This document shows, one piece after another, positions 9,894 through 20,026 of a stretch of DNA of 64,000 bases (its first letter is position 1; each line of letters begins with the position of its first letter). The stretch is from positions 1,364,001 through 1,428,000 of the forward strand of contig NZ_CP121111.1 in NCBI RefSeq assembly GCF_029625335.1, in the 5' to 3' direction. The notes beneath the pieces are model-generated. The model did not search any database. It saw only the letters and a list, made by a program, of their open reading frames with translations, and was not told the DNA's origin. The position numbers and the translations under genes were made by a program. Source of the DNA: Flavobacterium nitratireducens (GTDB lineage Bacteria; Bacteroidota; Bacteroidia; Flavobacteriales; Flavobacteriaceae).

Positions 9894-10994
9894 TTATTTC
9901 TTTAAGTTTTCTACAAATTGATCAAACAAATAAGATGAATCATGTGGCCCAGGACTAGCTTCTGGATGGTATTGAACAGAGAAACAGTTCTTGTTTTTCA
10001 TTCTCATACCAGCCACAGTTCCATCGTTAAGATGTAAGTGCGTAATTTCCATTTCAGGATTAGCTTCTAATTCTTCTCTGTTTACAGCAAAACCATGATT
10101 CTGAGAAGTAATCTCCCCTTTACCAGTAATAATATTATTTACTGGATGGTTAATTCCGCGGTGTCCATTAAACATTTTATAGGTAGATATTCCATTTGCT
10201 AAACCAATCACTTGGTGCCCTAAACATATTCCAAATAAAGGCTTATCGTTTGCTAAAATTTCTTTTGCCACTTGAATTGCTCCATCTAATGGTTCTGGAT
10301 CTCCAGGTCCGTTAGACAAAAAGAAACCATCTGGATTAAAAGATGCTAAATCTGCATAAGTAGAATCATAAGGAAACACCTTAATATAACAATCTCTCTT
10401 AGCAAAATTGCGAAGGATATTGGTTTTGATTCCTAAATCTAAAGCTGAAATTTTATAAGTTGCATTTTCATCTCCAAAGAAATAAGGTTCTTTTGTAGAT
10501 ACTTTAGAGGCTAATTCCAAACCTTTCATATCAGGAACCTTGGCTAAAGCCGCTTTTAATTCTTCAACAGGAGTCCCATCTGTACAAATAACAGAATTCA
10601 TAGCTCCATTTTCTCTAATATAACTTACTAAAGCACGAGTATCTACATCAGAAATACAAATTAAATTATGCTTAATAAAATAATCTTCTAAACTTCCTGA
10701 AGCTCCTTCTCTAGAATAGTTGAAACTAAAATTTTTACAAACCAAACCAGCAATTTTAATTCCGTTTGATTCAACTTCCTCGTCATTAACACCATAATTT
10801 CCAATATGGGGATTTGTAGCCACCATGATTTGTCCATAATAAGACGGATCAGTAAAAATTTCTTGATAACCGGTCATTCCCGTATTAAAACAAACCTCAC
10901 CAAAAGTGGTTCCGCTGATTCCGATAGATTTTCCGTGGAATATAGTCCCATCACTTAATAATAGGATGGCGCTTTTTCTTGTTGTGTATTTCAT
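9894..10994 (-). CDS. carA: Carbamoyl-phosphate synthase small subunit
   Basis: A 366-residue glutamine amidotransferase subunit that supplies ammonia to CarB for carbamoyl phosphate (arginine and pyrimidine synthesis). The N-terminal CarA domain (GTTFGEVCFNTGMTGYQEIFTDPSYYGQ, shown here only by its family pattern) is followed by the class I GATase domain with FGICLGHQ (nucleophilic Cys) and QYHPEASPGPHD (catalytic His/Glu). The start chosen is the ATG at 10994 (MKYTTRKSAIL). An in-frame TTG at 11015 would add seven residues but lies inside the -7 promoter box, so it cannot be translated from that transcript. No carB is in the window; the gene is monocistronic. Confidence 0.95.
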   Translation of the reverse strand: MKYTTRKSAILLLSDGTIFHGKSIGISGTTFGEVCFNTGMTGYQEIFTDPSYYGQIMVATNPHIGNYGVNDEEVESNGIKIAGLVCKNFSFNYSREGASGSLEDYFIKHNLICISDVDTRALVSYIRENGAMNSVICTDGTPVEELKAALAKVPDMKGLELASKVSTKEPYFFGDENATYKISALDLGIKTNILRNFAKRDCYIKVFPYDSTYADLASFNPDGFFLSNGPGDPEPLDGAIQVAKEILANDKPLFGICLGHQVIGLANGISTYKMFNGHRGINHPVNNIITGKGEITSQNHGFAVNREELEANPEMEITHLHLNDGTVAGMRMKNKNCFSVQYHPEASPGPHDSSYLFDQFVENLKK

Positions 10995-11012
10995 TTGTAG
11001 ATAAATATGGTG

Positions 11013-11043
11013 CAAATTTAATTCATTAAAGCAGTGAAAGCAA
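11013..11043 (-). promoter_or_regulatory. Promoter of carA (TTG-N20-TAAATTTG)
   Basis: The minus strand has TTG at 11043-11041, a spacer of 20 bases, and TAAATTTG at 11020-11013. Both the sequence and the spacing fit the Bacteroidota consensus. The transcript should start at about 11007, leaving a leader of roughly a dozen bases before the ATG at 10994. Confidence 0.7.
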
Positions 11044-11111
11044 CAATTTTAAAAATTATTTTAAAGAGCACTAACTACACTTTCACTCCTCCATTTTATG
11101 TAATAAAAAAA

Positions 11112-11149
11112 CAAAAAAAAAGGATAAACTAAAAAAATAGTTTATCCTT
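11112..11149 (-). terminator. Rho-independent terminator at the end of the ribosomal cluster (after rplQ)
   Basis: An 11-base stem AAGGATAAACT / AGTTTATCCTT with a short A/T loop is followed on the minus strand by a long T-run, 27 bases after the rplQ stop. It marks the end of the alpha operon and separates it from carA. Confidence 0.88.
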
Positions 11150-11176
11150 GATTTTATTGAATGATTATATTCATAA

Positions 11177-11671
11177 TTATTCAGTAGCTTCAGCAGTAGT
11201 GTCAGTTTCAGCAGCTGGTGCTTCAGTAGCTGGTGCTTCTTCAGCTTTCTTAGCTTTACCACCACGACGGCTTTTTGCTTTTTTAACTTCTTTTTTTCCT
11301 CCGTTGTAAAGTTCGTTAAAATCTACTAATTCGATCATTGCCATATCAGCATTATCTCCTAAACGATTTCCAACTTTAATGATACGAGTGTATCCTCCTG
11401 GACGGTCACCAACTTTAGCAGCAACATCTCTGAATAAATCAGTAACAGCATACTTGCTTCTTAAGTTAGCAAAAACAATACGACGATTGTGAGTCGTATC
11501 ATTTTTAGATTTTGTTATAAGCGGCTCAACAAATTGTTTAAGTGCTTTAGCTTTAGCAACAGTTGTATTGATACGTTTGTGCTCAATTAGAGAACAAGCC
11601 ATATTAGCTAACATAGCTTTTCTATGAGCTGTCTGTCTGCTTAAGTGATTGATTTTCTTTCCGTGTCTCAT
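11177..11671 (-). CDS. rplQ: 50S ribosomal protein L17
   Basis: The 164-residue product starts [20 protein letters not shown], the L17 signature, and the conserved core ends near residue 120. It is followed by a basic linker ([20 protein letters not shown]) and then an Ala/Thr/Glu-rich acidic tail of about 25 residues, not found in E. coli L17 (127 residues). The tail is coded by short imperfect repeats of GCT/GAA codons. Last gene of the spc-alpha run, 61 bases after rpoA, followed by a terminator. Confidence 0.97.
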   Translation of the reverse strand: MRHGKKINHLSRQTAHRKAMLANMACSLIEHKRINTTVAKAKALKQFVEPLITKSKNDTTHNRRIVFANLRSKYAVTDLFRDVAAKVGDRPGGYTRIIKVGNRLGDNADMAMIELVDFNELYNGGKKEVKKAKSRRGGKAKKAEEAPATEAPAAETDTTAEATE

Positions 11672-11732
11672 GACGTTGTTTTTTAATCTTCATCTTGCTC
11701 AATCCACTTTGGAGAGCAAACTATGAAGTAAT

Positions 11733-12725
11733 TTATTCTTTATCTAATTTGTATTTCGTTAAATCCATCCCGAAAGTCAAATTTTTAACTGCTACTAGTT
11801 CATCTAGCTCAGTTAAAGATTTTTTACCGAAGTTACGGAACTTCATTAAGTCATTTTTATTGAATGATACTAAATCACCAAGTGTGTCAACTTCAGCCGC
11901 TTTCAAACAATTTAAGGCTCTTACAGATAAGTCCATATCAACAAGCTTAGTTTTAAGCAATTGTCTCATATGTAATGATTCTTCATCATATGACTCTGTT
12001 TGTGCAATTTCATCAGCCTCAAGTGTAATTCTTTCATCAGAGAACAACATGAAATGGTGGATTAGAACCTTAGCAGCTTCAGTTAGCGCATCTTTTGGAT
12101 TAATAGAACCATCAGTTTTAATTTCAAAAACTAATTTTTCATAATCTGTTTTTTGCTCAACACGGAAGTTTTCAATAGCATATTTTACATTCTTTACTGG
12201 TGTAAAGATAGAATCTGTAAAAATGGTTCCAATTGCAGCATTTTGTTTTTTGTTCTCTTCAGCAGGAACATATCCTCTACCTTTCTCGATTGTCAAATCA
12301 AAGTTTAATTTGATTTTTGAATCTAAATTACAGATAACCAATTCTGGATTCAAAACTTGGAAACCTGAAATAAATTTTTGGAAGTCACCAGCTGTTAATT
12401 GATCTTTTCCTGAAACAGAAATTGAAACTGACTCATTGTCAATATCTTCAATTTGACGTTTAAAACGTACTTGTTTAAGATTAAGGATAATCTCGGTAAC
12501 ATCCTCAACAACTCCTGAAATAGTAGAAAACTCATGATCTACACCTTCTATGCGAACAGATGTAATTGCATAACCTTCCAATGCTGAAAGCAAAACTCTT
12601 CTAAGTGCATTACCAACAGTCAATCCATAACCAGGTTCCAAAGGTCTAAATTCGAATTTTCCTTCAAAATCGGTTGAATCGATCATGATAACTTTATCGG
12701 GCTTTTGAAAATTAAATATTGCCAT
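11733..12725 (-). CDS. rpoA: DNA-directed RNA polymerase subunit alpha
   Basis: The 330-residue alpha subunit. The N-terminal assembly domain includes [26 protein letters not shown] (pattern visible at about residues 27-52) and GYVPAEEN; the C-terminal domain (about 250-320) has the helix-hairpin-helix [18 protein letters not shown] and [15 protein letters not shown], which contact UP elements and activators. The length is normal. It lies 21 bases after rpsD, in the usual alpha-operon position. Confidence 0.98.
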   Translation of the reverse strand: MAIFNFQKPDKVIMIDSTDFEGKFEFRPLEPGYGLTVGNALRRVLLSALEGYAITSVRIEGVDHEFSTISGVVEDVTEIILNLKQVRFKRQIEDIDNESVSISVSGKDQLTAGDFQKFISGFQVLNPELVICNLDSKIKLNFDLTIEKGRGYVPAEENKKQNAAIGTIFTDSIFTPVKNVKYAIENFRVEQKTDYEKLVFEIKTDGSINPKDALTEAAKVLIHHFMLFSDERITLEADEIAQTESYDEESLHMRQLLKTKLVDMDLSVRALNCLKAAEVDTLGDLVSFNKNDLMKFRNFGKKSLTELDELVAVKNLTFGMDLTKYKLDKE

Positions 12726-12746
12726 AAATTTCGACTAAGTCAATTA

Positions 12747-13351
12747 TTATTTGTTGTACAACTCTACGATTAATTGTTCTTTAATGTTTTCTGGAATTTG
12801 AATTCTAGCAGGTACAGCTACGAAAGTACCTTCTTTAGTATCATTGTTCCATGTAATCCATTCATAAACTTGACTTGAATTAGATAAAGAACGTTCGATA
12901 GCTTCTAATGATTTAGATTTTTCACGAACTGCAACTTTATCACCAGGCTTTAGGTGGTAAGAAGGAATATTTACAACTTCATCATTAACAGTAATGTGTC
13001 TGTGAGAAACTAATTGTCTAGCACCTCTTCTAGATGGAGCAATTCCCATTCTGAACACTACGTTATCTAATCTTGCTTCACATAATTGTAAAAGAACCTC
13101 ACCAGTAACACCTTTAGTAGCTGATGCTTTTTTGAATAAACCTCTGAATTGTTTTTCTAAAATTCCATAAGAATATTTAGCTTTTTGCTTCTCCATTAAT
13201 TGGATAGCGTACTCAGATTTTTTCCCTCTTTTTTTAGCCATCCCGTGTTGCCCAGGAGGGTAATTTCTTTTTCGAAAGCTCTATCGTCTCCGAAAATCGC
13301 TTCACCAAATTTACGAGCGATTCTAGTTTTAGGACCAGTATATCTTGCCAT
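12747..13351 (-). pseudogene. rpsD: 30S ribosomal protein S4 gene with a one-base frameshift (probably a sequence error)
   Basis: The reading frame opens at ATG 13351 with [20 protein letters not shown] and GDDRAFEK, then shifts; the remaining 164 residues continue in another frame from 13241 ([20 protein letters not shown]). Restoring one base to the five-T run at 13268-13272 (A-run in the gene) joins them through [11 protein letters not shown], a conserved S4 segment, and gives 201 residues, the usual length. The S4 RNA-binding domain ([20 protein letters not shown]) is intact. S4 is essential for 30S assembly, so a true null is unlikely. A translation start at 13241 would lose the first 37 residues and is not favoured. 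It is 91 bases downstream of rpsK. Confidence 0.93.
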
Positions 13352-13442
13352 TTCTAAATGAATTAATTAAGGTAGAGATTATGAATTCAGGTCAAATCCT
13401 TCGATAATCTATTTTCTACCTAGTTATACTTAAATTAAATTA

Positions 13443-13826
13443 TTAAACTCTACGTCTCTTTGGAGGACGACATCCGTTGTGTGGCATTGGAGTAACGTCG
13501 ATAATTTCAGTTACTTCGATTCCACCGTTATGAATAGAACGGATAGCAGACTCACGTCCGTTACCTGGTCCTTTTACATAAACCTTAACTTTTTTCAATC
13601 CAGCTTCAAGAGCTACTTTACTACAATCTTCTGCGGCCATTTGAGCTGCGTATGGAGTGTTCTTTTTAGAACCTCTAAAACCCATTTTACCAGCTGAAGA
13701 CCAAGAAATAACTTCACCTTTTTTGTTAGTCAAAGAAATGATGATGTTATTGAAGGTAGCAGAAATATGAGCTTCTCCCGTTGATTCAACGATAACTTTA
13801 CGTTTTTTTGTAGTTGCTTTAGCCAT
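13443..13826 (-). CDS. rpsK: 30S ribosomal protein S11
   Basis: A 127-residue S11. It has the typical [18 protein letters not shown] start, [15 protein letters not shown], and the C-terminal signature [20 protein letters not shown] followed by PPKRRRV. It contacts 16S rRNA in the platform. It lies eight bases after rpsM, in standard alpha-operon order. Confidence 0.98.
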   Translation of the reverse strand: MAKATTKKRKVIVESTGEAHISATFNNIIISLTNKKGEVISWSSAGKMGFRGSKKNTPYAAQMAAEDCSKVALEAGLKKVKVYVKGPGNGRESAIRSIHNGGIEVTEIIDVTPMPHNGCRPPKRRRV

Positions 13827-13834
13827 ATTACTTA

Positions 13835-14209
13835 TTATTTAGTTGCCTTTTTCTTGTTAGCAACAGTTTTTCTTTTACCTTTTCTAGTTCTAGAGTTATT
13901 CTTAGTTCTTTGTCCTCTTAATGGAAGACCAGATCTATGACGGATACCTCTATAACATCCAATATCCATTAAACGTTTTATGTTCAAGGAAATTTCTGAA
14001 CGCAATTCACCTTCAATTTTGAAAGCTGAAACAGCCTCACGGATTGCTCCAATCTCGTCATCATTCCAATCTTGAACTTTCTTATCTTGGCTAACTTGAG
14101 CTTTCTCTAAAATCTCTATAGCTCTACTTTTTCCTAATCCGAAGATGTAGGTAAGTGCAATAACACCTCTCTTGTTTTTTGGGATATCTACCCCTGCTAT
14201 TCTTGCCAT
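13835..14209 (-). CDS. rpsM: 30S ribosomal protein S13
   Basis: A 124-residue S13 with the [19 protein letters not shown] start, the helix-two-turn-helix region ([14 protein letters not shown]) and the Arg-rich motif [20 protein letters not shown]. The basic tail ends [11 protein letters not shown]. It is in the 30S head, contacting S19 and the P-site tRNA. It starts two bases after the rpmJ stop codon. Confidence 0.98.
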   Translation of the reverse strand: MARIAGVDIPKNKRGVIALTYIFGLGKSRAIEILEKAQVSQDKKVQDWNDDEIGAIREAVSAFKIEGELRSEISLNIKRLMDIGCYRGIRHRSGLPLRGQRTKNNSRTRKGKRKTVANKKKATK

Positions 14210-14211
14210 AA

Positions 14212-14328
14212 TTATCCTTGTCTTTGTTTAAATCTAGGATTCTTTTTGTTTATTACGTATAATCTTCCTTTTCTACGTACGATAATGCACTCGGCACTTC
14301 TCTTTTTTACTGATGCTCTTACTTTCAT
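14212..14328 (-). CDS. rpmJ: 50S ribosomal protein L36
   Basis: A 38-residue ORF between infA and rpsM that begins [20 protein letters not shown] and ends [12 protein letters not shown], an L36 sequence by pattern and position. Only one Cys is present, so the four-ligand zinc ribbon of the C+ form is absent; this is the zinc-free C- type. It starts 11 bases after infA and ends two bases before rpsM. Confidence 0.95.
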
Positions 14329-14339
14329 TGTGAATATCT

Positions 14340-14555
14340 TTAATATCTATAAGTAATTCTTGCTTTTGACAAATCGTAAGGACTCATTTCTAATTTCACT
14401 TTATCACCAGGTAATAATTTGATGTAATGCATACGCATTTTTCCAGAAATATGAGCAATTACAACGTGTCCATTCTCTAATTCTACACGGAACATTGCAT
14501 TAGATAATGCTTCAATGATTGATCCGTCTTGTTCTATTGCTGATTGTTTTGCCAT
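14340..14555 (-). CDS. infA: Translation initiation factor IF-1
   Basis: A 71-residue S1/OB-fold protein ([20 protein letters not shown], then [20 protein letters not shown] and [20 protein letters not shown]). IF-1 binds the 30S A site in initiation. It lies four bases after secY and directly before rpmJ, the common spc-alpha junction. Confidence 0.97.
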   Translation of the reverse strand: MAKQSAIEQDGSIIEALSNAMFRVELENGHVVIAHISGKMRMHYIKLLPGDKVKLEMSPYDLSKARITYRY

Positions 14556-14559
14556 AATA

Positions 14560-15906
14560 TTAAGCTACTGCTTTTCTATTTTTTCCGCTTTTCATTAAAC
14601 CATCATAATGTTTATTCAACAAGTATGAATTGATTTGTTGAATTGTGTCAATTGCAACACCTACCATAATAATTAATGAGGTACCTCCAAAAAACATTGC
14701 CCAAGATTGTTGAACATCCATAAGACTTACAACTATGGCTGGGAACACAGCTATTAGAGCAAGAAATAAAGAACCTGGAAAAGTTATCAAAGACATCACT
14801 TTGTCAAGAAAATCAGAAGTTTCAGCTCCAGGCCTAACACCTGGGATAAAACCACCACTTCTTTTAAGATCATCTGACATTTTATTAGTAGGAACTGTAA
14901 TTGCAGTATAAAAGTAAGTAAACACAATAATTAATAAAGCGAATACAAAATTATACCAAAAACCGAACATATTACTAAAAGCACCTACAATAGATTGTGA
15001 AGCATCGGATTTTGACAATCCTGCCAAAGCAGCAGGAATAAACATAATTGCTTGCGCAAAAATGATTGGCATAACTCCAGAAGCATTAAGCTTTAAAGGT
15101 ATCCATTGTCTATTTCCACCTAACATATCTTGTTCAAAATCACCAGAAGCAGTACGACGAGCATACTGAACTGGTATTTTTCGAATAGCCATAGTTAACA
15201 ATACACAAGCAATGATAACTAAAAGCCAAATAATTATTTCAAGTACTAACAACATTGGACCTCCATTGTTGTTTGTAACTCTAGTTGTAAATTCTTGAAT
15301 AAATGCCTGAGGAAATCTTGCTAAGATACCCACCATAATTAATAGTGAAATACCATTTCCGATTCCTTTATCAGTTATTTTTTCTCCCAACCACATGGCA
15401 AAAATTGTACCTGTAACTAAGATAATTACTGAAGAAAATAAGAATTCAAAAGAATTAAAACCTAATAAAAATGCACTTCCTGGTAGCGTTCTGTAAAGAT
15501 TATAAATATACGTAGGTCCTTGAACTAAAGTAATTACAATAGTCAACCAACGTGTAATTTGGTTAATCTTTTTTCTACCACTTTCTCCATCACTTTGTAA
15601 TTTTTGCAAATAAGGAATAGCAATTCCCATGAGCTGTACAACGATAGATGCAGAAATATAAGGCATAATTCCTAAAGCAAAAACTGACGCTTTAGAAAAA
15701 GCTCCTCCAGTAAACATATCTAAAATAGACCCAATACCTTTTTCGGTTTGGCCAGCTAAACTGTTTAATTGTGTAGCGTCAATTCCTGGAAGAGTAACGT
15801 GTGCTCCAAAACGATAAACTAATAAAAGACCTAATGTAATAAGGATTCTATTTTTTAGTTCCTCGATTTTCCAAACATTACTTAATGATTCAAAAAATTT
15901 CTTCAT
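14560..15906 (-). CDS. secY: Protein translocase subunit SecY
   Basis: A 448-residue inner-membrane channel protein with ten predicted membrane helices. Visible landmarks are [13 protein letters not shown] near residue 31, the plug/TM2 region ([29 protein letters not shown]), [14 protein letters not shown] (about 177-190), and [16 protein letters not shown] (about 350-365), the cytosolic loop that binds ribosomes and SecA. It is located among ribosomal genes, 13 bases after rplO, so membrane-protein export capacity is coupled to ribosome synthesis. Confidence 0.98.
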   Translation of the reverse strand: MKKFFESLSNVWKIEELKNRILITLGLLLVYRFGAHVTLPGIDATQLNSLAGQTEKGIGSILDMFTGGAFSKASVFALGIMPYISASIVVQLMGIAIPYLQKLQSDGESGRKKINQITRWLTIVITLVQGPTYIYNLYRTLPGSAFLLGFNSFEFLFSSVIILVTGTIFAMWLGEKITDKGIGNGISLLIMVGILARFPQAFIQEFTTRVTNNNGGPMLLVLEIIIWLLVIIACVLLTMAIRKIPVQYARRTASGDFEQDMLGGNRQWIPLKLNASGVMPIIFAQAIMFIPAALAGLSKSDASQSIVGAFSNMFGFWYNFVFALLIIVFTYFYTAITVPTNKMSDDLKRSGGFIPGVRPGAETSDFLDKVMSLITFPGSLFLALIAVFPAIVVSLMDVQQSWAMFFGGTSLIIMVGVAIDTIQQINSYLLNKHYDGLMKSGKNRKAVA

Positions 15907-15919
15907 ACTAATTGAAAAA

Positions 15920-16372
15920 TTATAGTGTTACAGCTTCTCCACCAACAGCTTCGATAGCCGCTTTTGCAGTAGCAGTAAATTTGTGAGCAGATACTTTTAA
16001 TTTAGCTTTCAATTCTCCTCTTCCTAAAATCTTTACAATCTCGTTTTTAGTAGCCAAACGGTTTTCAACATAAACTGTCATATCAACAGTATCTGTAACA
16101 ATTCCATTATCTACTAATAATTGAAGCGTATCAAGATTTACACCTTCGTATTCTTTACGATTGATGTTTTTAAAACCAAACTTAGGCACACGTCTTTGAA
16201 GTGGCATTTGACCTCCTTCAAAACCAATCTTTTTAGAATATCCAGAACGAGATTTAGCTCCTTTGTGTCCACGTGCAGCAGTACCACCTTTTCCAGAACC
16301 TTCTCCTCTACCTACTCTTTTATTTTGATTGTGCGTTGACCCTTCAGCTGGTTGTAAGTTACTTAAATTCAT
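15920..16372 (-). CDS. rplO: 50S ribosomal protein L15
   Basis: A 150-residue L15. The N-terminal Gly/Arg/Lys-rich extension (KRVGRGEGSGKGGTAARGHK) reaches into 23S rRNA; the C-terminal domain holds the family signature around VTDTVDMTVYVENRLATKNE and LKAKLKVSAHKFTATAKAAI. Length and operon position, between rpmD and secY, are normal. Confidence 0.97.
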   Translation of the reverse strand: MNLSNLQPAEGSTHNQNKRVGRGEGSGKGGTAARGHKGAKSRSGYSKKIGFEGGQMPLQRRVPKFGFKNINRKEYEGVNLDTLQLLVDNGIVTDTVDMTVYVENRLATKNEIVKILGRGELKAKLKVSAHKFTATAKAAIEAVGGEAVTL

Positions 16373-16384
16373 AACAGTTATTTG

Positions 16385-16567
16385 TTATTTAGCTTCTTCT
16401 ACAGAAACTAAGTGTTTAACTTTGTTTATCATCCCAAGGATTGCAGGGTTTGAGTCATGTTCTACAACTTGACCCATTTTACGTAGACCTAAAGCCTCTA
16501 ATCCTCTTTTTTGATCAAGTGGACAGTTGATTTTACTTCTAACTTGTTTTACTAATAATTTAGCCAT
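16385..16567 (-). CDS. rpmD: 50S ribosomal protein L30
   Basis: A 60-residue L30 (MAKLLVKQVRSKINCPLDQK, then LEALGLRKMGQVVEHDSNPA and a final VKHLVSVEEAK). The ferredoxin-like L30 fold and its size fit the bacterial form. It lies between rpsE (11 bases) and rplO (12 bases). Confidence 0.96.
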   Translation of the reverse strand: MAKLLVKQVRSKINCPLDQKRGLEALGLRKMGQVVEHDSNPAILGMINKVKHLVSVEEAK

Positions 16568-16578
16568 AATTTCCTTGA

Positions 16579-17100
16579 TTAACCTTTAAAAACTTTTTCT
16601 AAAGATACTCCTCTTTGTTTTGCAACGGTGTGAGCACTTCTCATTTGTAATAAAGCATCAAAAGTTGCTTTCACTACGTTGTGAGGATTTGATGATCCTT
16701 GAGATTTAGATAATACATCGTGAATACCTACTGATTCAAGAACTGAACGAACAGCTCCACCAGCAATAACTCCTGTACCATGAGAAGCAGGAATTAAAAA
16801 TACACGTGCACCACCAAATTTACCTTTTTGTTCGTGAGGAACTGATTGACCATTCAAAGGAATTCTAACTAAGTTTTTCTTAGCATCTTCTACTGCTTTC
16901 GCAATTGCTTCAGAAACGTCTTTAGATTTTCCTAATCCGTGACCAACTACTCCGTTTTCATCACCTACAACTACAATAGCAGAAAAACCAAAAGCTCTAC
17001 CTCCTTTTGTAACTTTAGTAACACGATTTACACTTACCAGACGATCTTTAAGTTCAAGACCACTTGGTTTTACTAATTCTACATTTTTGTATTTAGACAT
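16579..17100 (-). CDS. rpsE: 30S ribosomal protein S5
   Basis: A 173-residue S5. The double-stranded RNA-binding part ([40 protein letters not shown]) is followed by the S5 C-terminal domain ([20 protein letters not shown], then [20 protein letters not shown]). It acts in decoding accuracy and mRNA unwinding at the entry channel. It sits six bases after rplR. Confidence 0.98.
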
Positions 17101-17106
17101 AATATA

Positions 17107-17457
17107 TTAGAATTTAAGTCCAGCGGCTCTTGCGCCTTCTGCTAATGATTTTATACGACCGTGGTATAAGTATCCTCCTCTATCGAATTTTACTGTATCT
17201 ACCCCAGCTTTTAACGCTTTTTCAGCAACCAATTTTCCAACTGCAGCTGCAACTTCAACGTTAGTACCTTTTCCTATTTCTTTCTCTCTTGAAGAAGCAG
17301 ATAATAATGTAACTCCGTTTACGTCATCAATTAATTGAGCATAAATTTCTTTGTTACTTCTAAATACAGATAATCTTGGGCTAGTAGCAGTACCACTTAC
17401 CGTTTTTCTGATTCTGAATCTGATTCTCTGTCTTCTTTCAGGTTTTGTTAATGACAT
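17107..17457 (-). CDS. rplR: 50S ribosomal protein L18
   Basis: A 116-residue L18 that binds 5S rRNA. Visible segments: [20 protein letters not shown] near residue 16, [19 protein letters not shown] near residue 38 and the C-terminal [20 protein letters not shown] motif. Position between rplF and rpsE and the length are normal. Confidence 0.97.
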   Translation of the reverse strand: MSLTKPERRQRIRFRIRKTVSGTATSPRLSVFRSNKEIYAQLIDDVNGVTLLSASSREKEIGKGTNVEVAAAVGKLVAEKALKAGVDTVKFDRGGYLYHGRIKSLAEGARAAGLKF

Positions 17458-17468
17458 AATCTTATTTT

Positions 17469-18011
17469 TTAAGCTGATTTACCTGCTTTTCTTCTTAATA
17501 CTTCACCTACAAATTTAACACCTTTTCCTTTGTATGGTTCTGGTCTACGGAAACCTCTGATTTTCGCAGCAACAGCTCCTAAAAGTTGTTTATCATAAGA
17601 TGTTAATTTTACGATTGGGTTCTTACCTTTTTCAGATATAGTTTCAACAATTACTTCTGGAGCAACTTCTAAAACAATATTGTGAGAAAATCCAAGAGCT
17701 AAATCTAATTTTTGTCCTTGGTTAGAAGCTCTATAACCTACTCCAACCAATTCTAAAGATTTAGTAAATCCATCAGTTACACCAACAATCATGTTATTGA
17801 TTAAAGATCTGTACAAACCATGTTTTGCTCTTTGATCTTTGTGATCAGATGATCTTTCTACTAAAACTTGATCACCTTCAACTTTTACAGTTACATCCGA
17901 AAACTCCTGTGTTAGTTGACCATTTTTTCCTTTTACTGTAATAATACCGTCTTTAACTTCTACAGTTACTCCAGCAGGGATTACAATTGGGCTTTTTCCT
18001 ATTCTTGACAT
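17469..18011 (-). CDS. rplF: 50S ribosomal protein L6
   Basis: A 180-residue L6 made of two repeated alpha/beta domains. [20 protein letters not shown] opens the protein; the C-terminal signature [20 protein letters not shown] is intact. L6 lies near the sarcin-ricin loop, where elongation factors bind. It follows rpsH by 19 bases. Confidence 0.98.
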   Translation of the reverse strand: MSRIGKSPIVIPAGVTVEVKDGIITVKGKNGQLTQEFSDVTVKVEGDQVLVERSSDHKDQRAKHGLYRSLINNMIVGVTDGFTKSLELVGVGYRASNQGQKLDLALGFSHNIVLEVAPEVIVETISEKGKNPIVKLTSYDKQLLGAVAAKIRGFRRPEPYKGKGVKFVGEVLRRKAGKSA

Positions 18012-18030
18012 CTTAATAAGTCTTTTTAAA

Positions 18031-18429
18031 TTAGTATACGTAGCAAATTACTTCACCACCTACATTTAATTGCTTAGCTTTCTTTCCAGTCATCAAACCT
18101 TTTGATGTAGAAACAATAGCAATACCCAATCCGTTAAGGATTCTAGGAATGTTTGCAGAACTTGAATATTTACGCAAACCTGGCTTACTAATTCTTTGGA
18201 TATCTTTAATAACTGGCTCTTTAGTATCTTTATCGTACTTCAAAGCAATTTTGATAGAACCTTGTACTGTGTTCTGCTCAAATTTGTAACTTAAGATATA
18301 ACCTTGATCAAATAAAATCTTAGTTATCTCTTTTTTTAGATTAGATGCCGGAATTTCAACAACTTTGTGGTTTGCAGCCACAGCGTTTCTAACTCGCGTT
18401 AAATAATCTGCAATAGGATCTGTATTCAT
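18031..18429 (-). CDS. rpsH: 30S ribosomal protein S8
   Basis: A 132-residue S8 ([20 protein letters not shown], then [20 protein letters not shown] and [20 protein letters not shown]). It binds the central domain of 16S rRNA. In E. coli S8 represses the spc operon by binding mRNA near rplE; no such site was searched here. A 73-base gap separates it from rpsN, larger than most gaps in this cluster. Confidence 0.98.
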   Translation of the reverse strand: MNTDPIADYLTRVRNAVAANHKVVEIPASNLKKEITKILFDQGYILSYKFEQNTVQGSIKIALKYDKDTKEPVIKDIQRISKPGLRKYSSSANIPRILNGLGIAIVSTSKGLMTGKKAKQLNVGGEVICYVY

Positions 18430-18502
18430 ATTTATTAAATTGCGGTTATGGTTTTCTCCGAGTCTCTCTCATCGAACCTTTAACCAATTAAAATTCAATT
18501 TG

Positions 18503-18772
18503 TTACCAGCTTGCTTTTTTAACTCCTGGTATCAATCCATTATTAGCCATTTCACGGAAAGTTACACGTGAAATACCGAATTGACGCATGTACCCTCTTG
18601 GTCTTCCTGTTAATTTACAACGATTGTGTAAACGAACTGGTGAAGCATTTTTTGGTAATTTTTGCAAACCTACGAAATCTCCAGCTTCTAACAAAGCTTT
18701 TCTTTTTTCAGCATACTTCTCTACCGTTTTTTGTCTCTTAACCTCGCGGGCTTTCATTGATTCTTTAGCCAT
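18503..18772 (-). CDS. rpsN: 30S ribosomal protein S14 (zinc-independent form)
   Basis: An 89-residue S14 ([21 protein letters not shown]-terminal [20 protein letters not shown] and [13 protein letters not shown]). It is the long form without the CxxC...CxxC zinc ribbon: only one Cys ([12 protein letters not shown]) is present. It starts three bases after rplE. Confidence 0.97.
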   Translation of the reverse strand: MAKESMKAREVKRQKTVEKYAEKRKALLEAGDFVGLQKLPKNASPVRLHNRCKLTGRPRGYMRQFGISRVTFREMANNGLIPGVKKASW

Positions 18773-18775
18773 GTC

Positions 18776-19327
18776 TTAATTCTTTTTAAAAGGTAAACCT
18801 AATTCAGCCAATAATGACTTTGCTTCTTTGTCTGTTTGAGCAGTAGTAACAAAAGTGATATCCATTCCTGAAATCTTGTTCACTTTGTCAATATCAATTT
18901 CTGGGAAAATAATTTGCTCTAATACTCCAAGATTGTAGTTTCCTCTTCCATCAAAACCTGTAGCTTTGATTCCGTTAAAATCTCTTACACGTGGTAAAGC
19001 TGAAGTAATCAATCTATCTAAGAACTCATACATTCTTTCTCCACGCAAAGTAACTTTTGCTCCAATTGGCATTCCTTTTCTCAATTTGAAAGACGCAACG
19101 TCTTTCTTAGAGATTGTAGAAACTGCTTTTTGTCCAGTGATCTTTGTTAATTCCTCAACAGCATAGTCGATTAATTTTTTATCAGATACAGCTGCACCAA
19201 CTCCACGGCTCAAAACGATTTTTTCCAATTTAGGAACTTGCATTACGTTTTTGTAACCGAATTCTTCAGTAAGAGCAGAGATTACTCTACTCTTATATTC
19301 TTCTTTTAATCTAGGTATATAAGCCAT
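18776..19327 (-). CDS. rplE: 50S ribosomal protein L5
   Basis: A 183-residue L5 that binds 5S rRNA and contacts P-site tRNA. Segments: [60 protein letters not shown] and the C-terminal [20 protein letters not shown]. It starts two bases after rplX; length is normal. Confidence 0.98.
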   Translation of the reverse strand: MAYIPRLKEEYKSRVISALTEEFGYKNVMQVPKLEKIVLSRGVGAAVSDKKLIDYAVEELTKITGQKAVSTISKKDVASFKLRKGMPIGAKVTLRGERMYEFLDRLITSALPRVRDFNGIKATGFDGRGNYNLGVLEQIIFPEIDIDKVNKISGMDITFVTTAQTDKEAKSLLAELGLPFKKN

Positions 19328-19329
19328 TA

Positions 19330-19644
19330 CTATAGTACTTGATTAGATTTTTTTGAAAATCTTACTTTCTTATCTCCTTCAACTCTTATACCTACTCTAG
19401 TTGTTTCCTTTGTTTTAGGATCAATTAAAGAGATATTAGAAATTTGAATTGGAGCTTCCTTTTTAACGATTCCTCCTTGAGGATTTTTTGCACTTGGTTT
19501 AGTGTGTTTAGACACCAAGTTTACACCTTCAACAATCGCTTTGTTTTTCTCACGGTCAACACGTAATACTTTACCTTCAGCACCTTTGTGATCTCCAGCA
19601 ATTACTCTTACAATGTCACCTGATTTTATTTTTAGCTTTATCAT
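19330..19644 (-). CDS. rplX: 50S ribosomal protein L24
   Basis: A 104-residue L24 with a KOW motif near the N-terminus ([20 protein letters not shown], then [20 protein letters not shown]). It helps to start 50S assembly. It is placed between rplN (11 bases) and rplE (2 bases), as usual. Confidence 0.97.
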   Translation of the reverse strand: MIKLKIKSGDIVRVIAGDHKGAEGKVLRVDREKNKAIVEGVNLVSKHTKPSAKNPQGGIVKKEAPIQISNISLIDPKTKETTRVGIRVEGDKKVRFSKKSNQVL

Positions 19645-19655
19645 CTTATAACGAA

Positions 19656-20024
19656 TTAAAGCACTTCTGGTGCTAATGATACAATTTTCATGAATTGTTT
19701 TTCACGAAGTTCTCTTGCTACCGGACCAAAAACACGAGTTCCTCTCATTTCTCCTGCTGCGTTTAATAAAACACAAGCATTGTCATCGAAACGGATGTAA
19801 GAACCATCAGCTCTTCTCACTTCTTTTTTGGTACGTACAACAACTGCAGTTGATACAGCTCCTTTTTTCACGTTTCCGTTTGGAGTTGAATCTTTGATAG
19901 ATACTACAATCTTATCACCAACAGAGGCATATCTTCTTTTAGTACCTCCTAAAACACGGATAGTTAAAACTTCTTTAGCTCCTGTGTTATCTGCTACTTT
20001 TAGTCTTGATTCTTGTTGTACCAT
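19656..20024 (-). CDS. rplN: 50S ribosomal protein L14
   Basis: A 122-residue L14 ([60 protein letters not shown]). All signature parts of the beta-barrel L14 family are present. It begins two bases after rpsQ, so translation is probably coupled. Confidence 0.98.
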   Translation of the reverse strand: MVQQESRLKVADNTGAKEVLTIRVLGGTKRRYASVGDKIVVSIKDSTPNGNVKKGAVSTAVVVRTKKEVRRADGSYIRFDDNACVLLNAAGEMRGTRVFGPVARELREKQFMKIVSLAPEVL

Positions 20025-20026
20025 AA

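Noticed and set aside
13241..13351. Programmed ribosomal frameshift in rpsD
   Set aside because: S4 genes are not known to use one, there is no slippery heptamer with a strong downstream structure, and other genes in the window show similar homopolymer losses.
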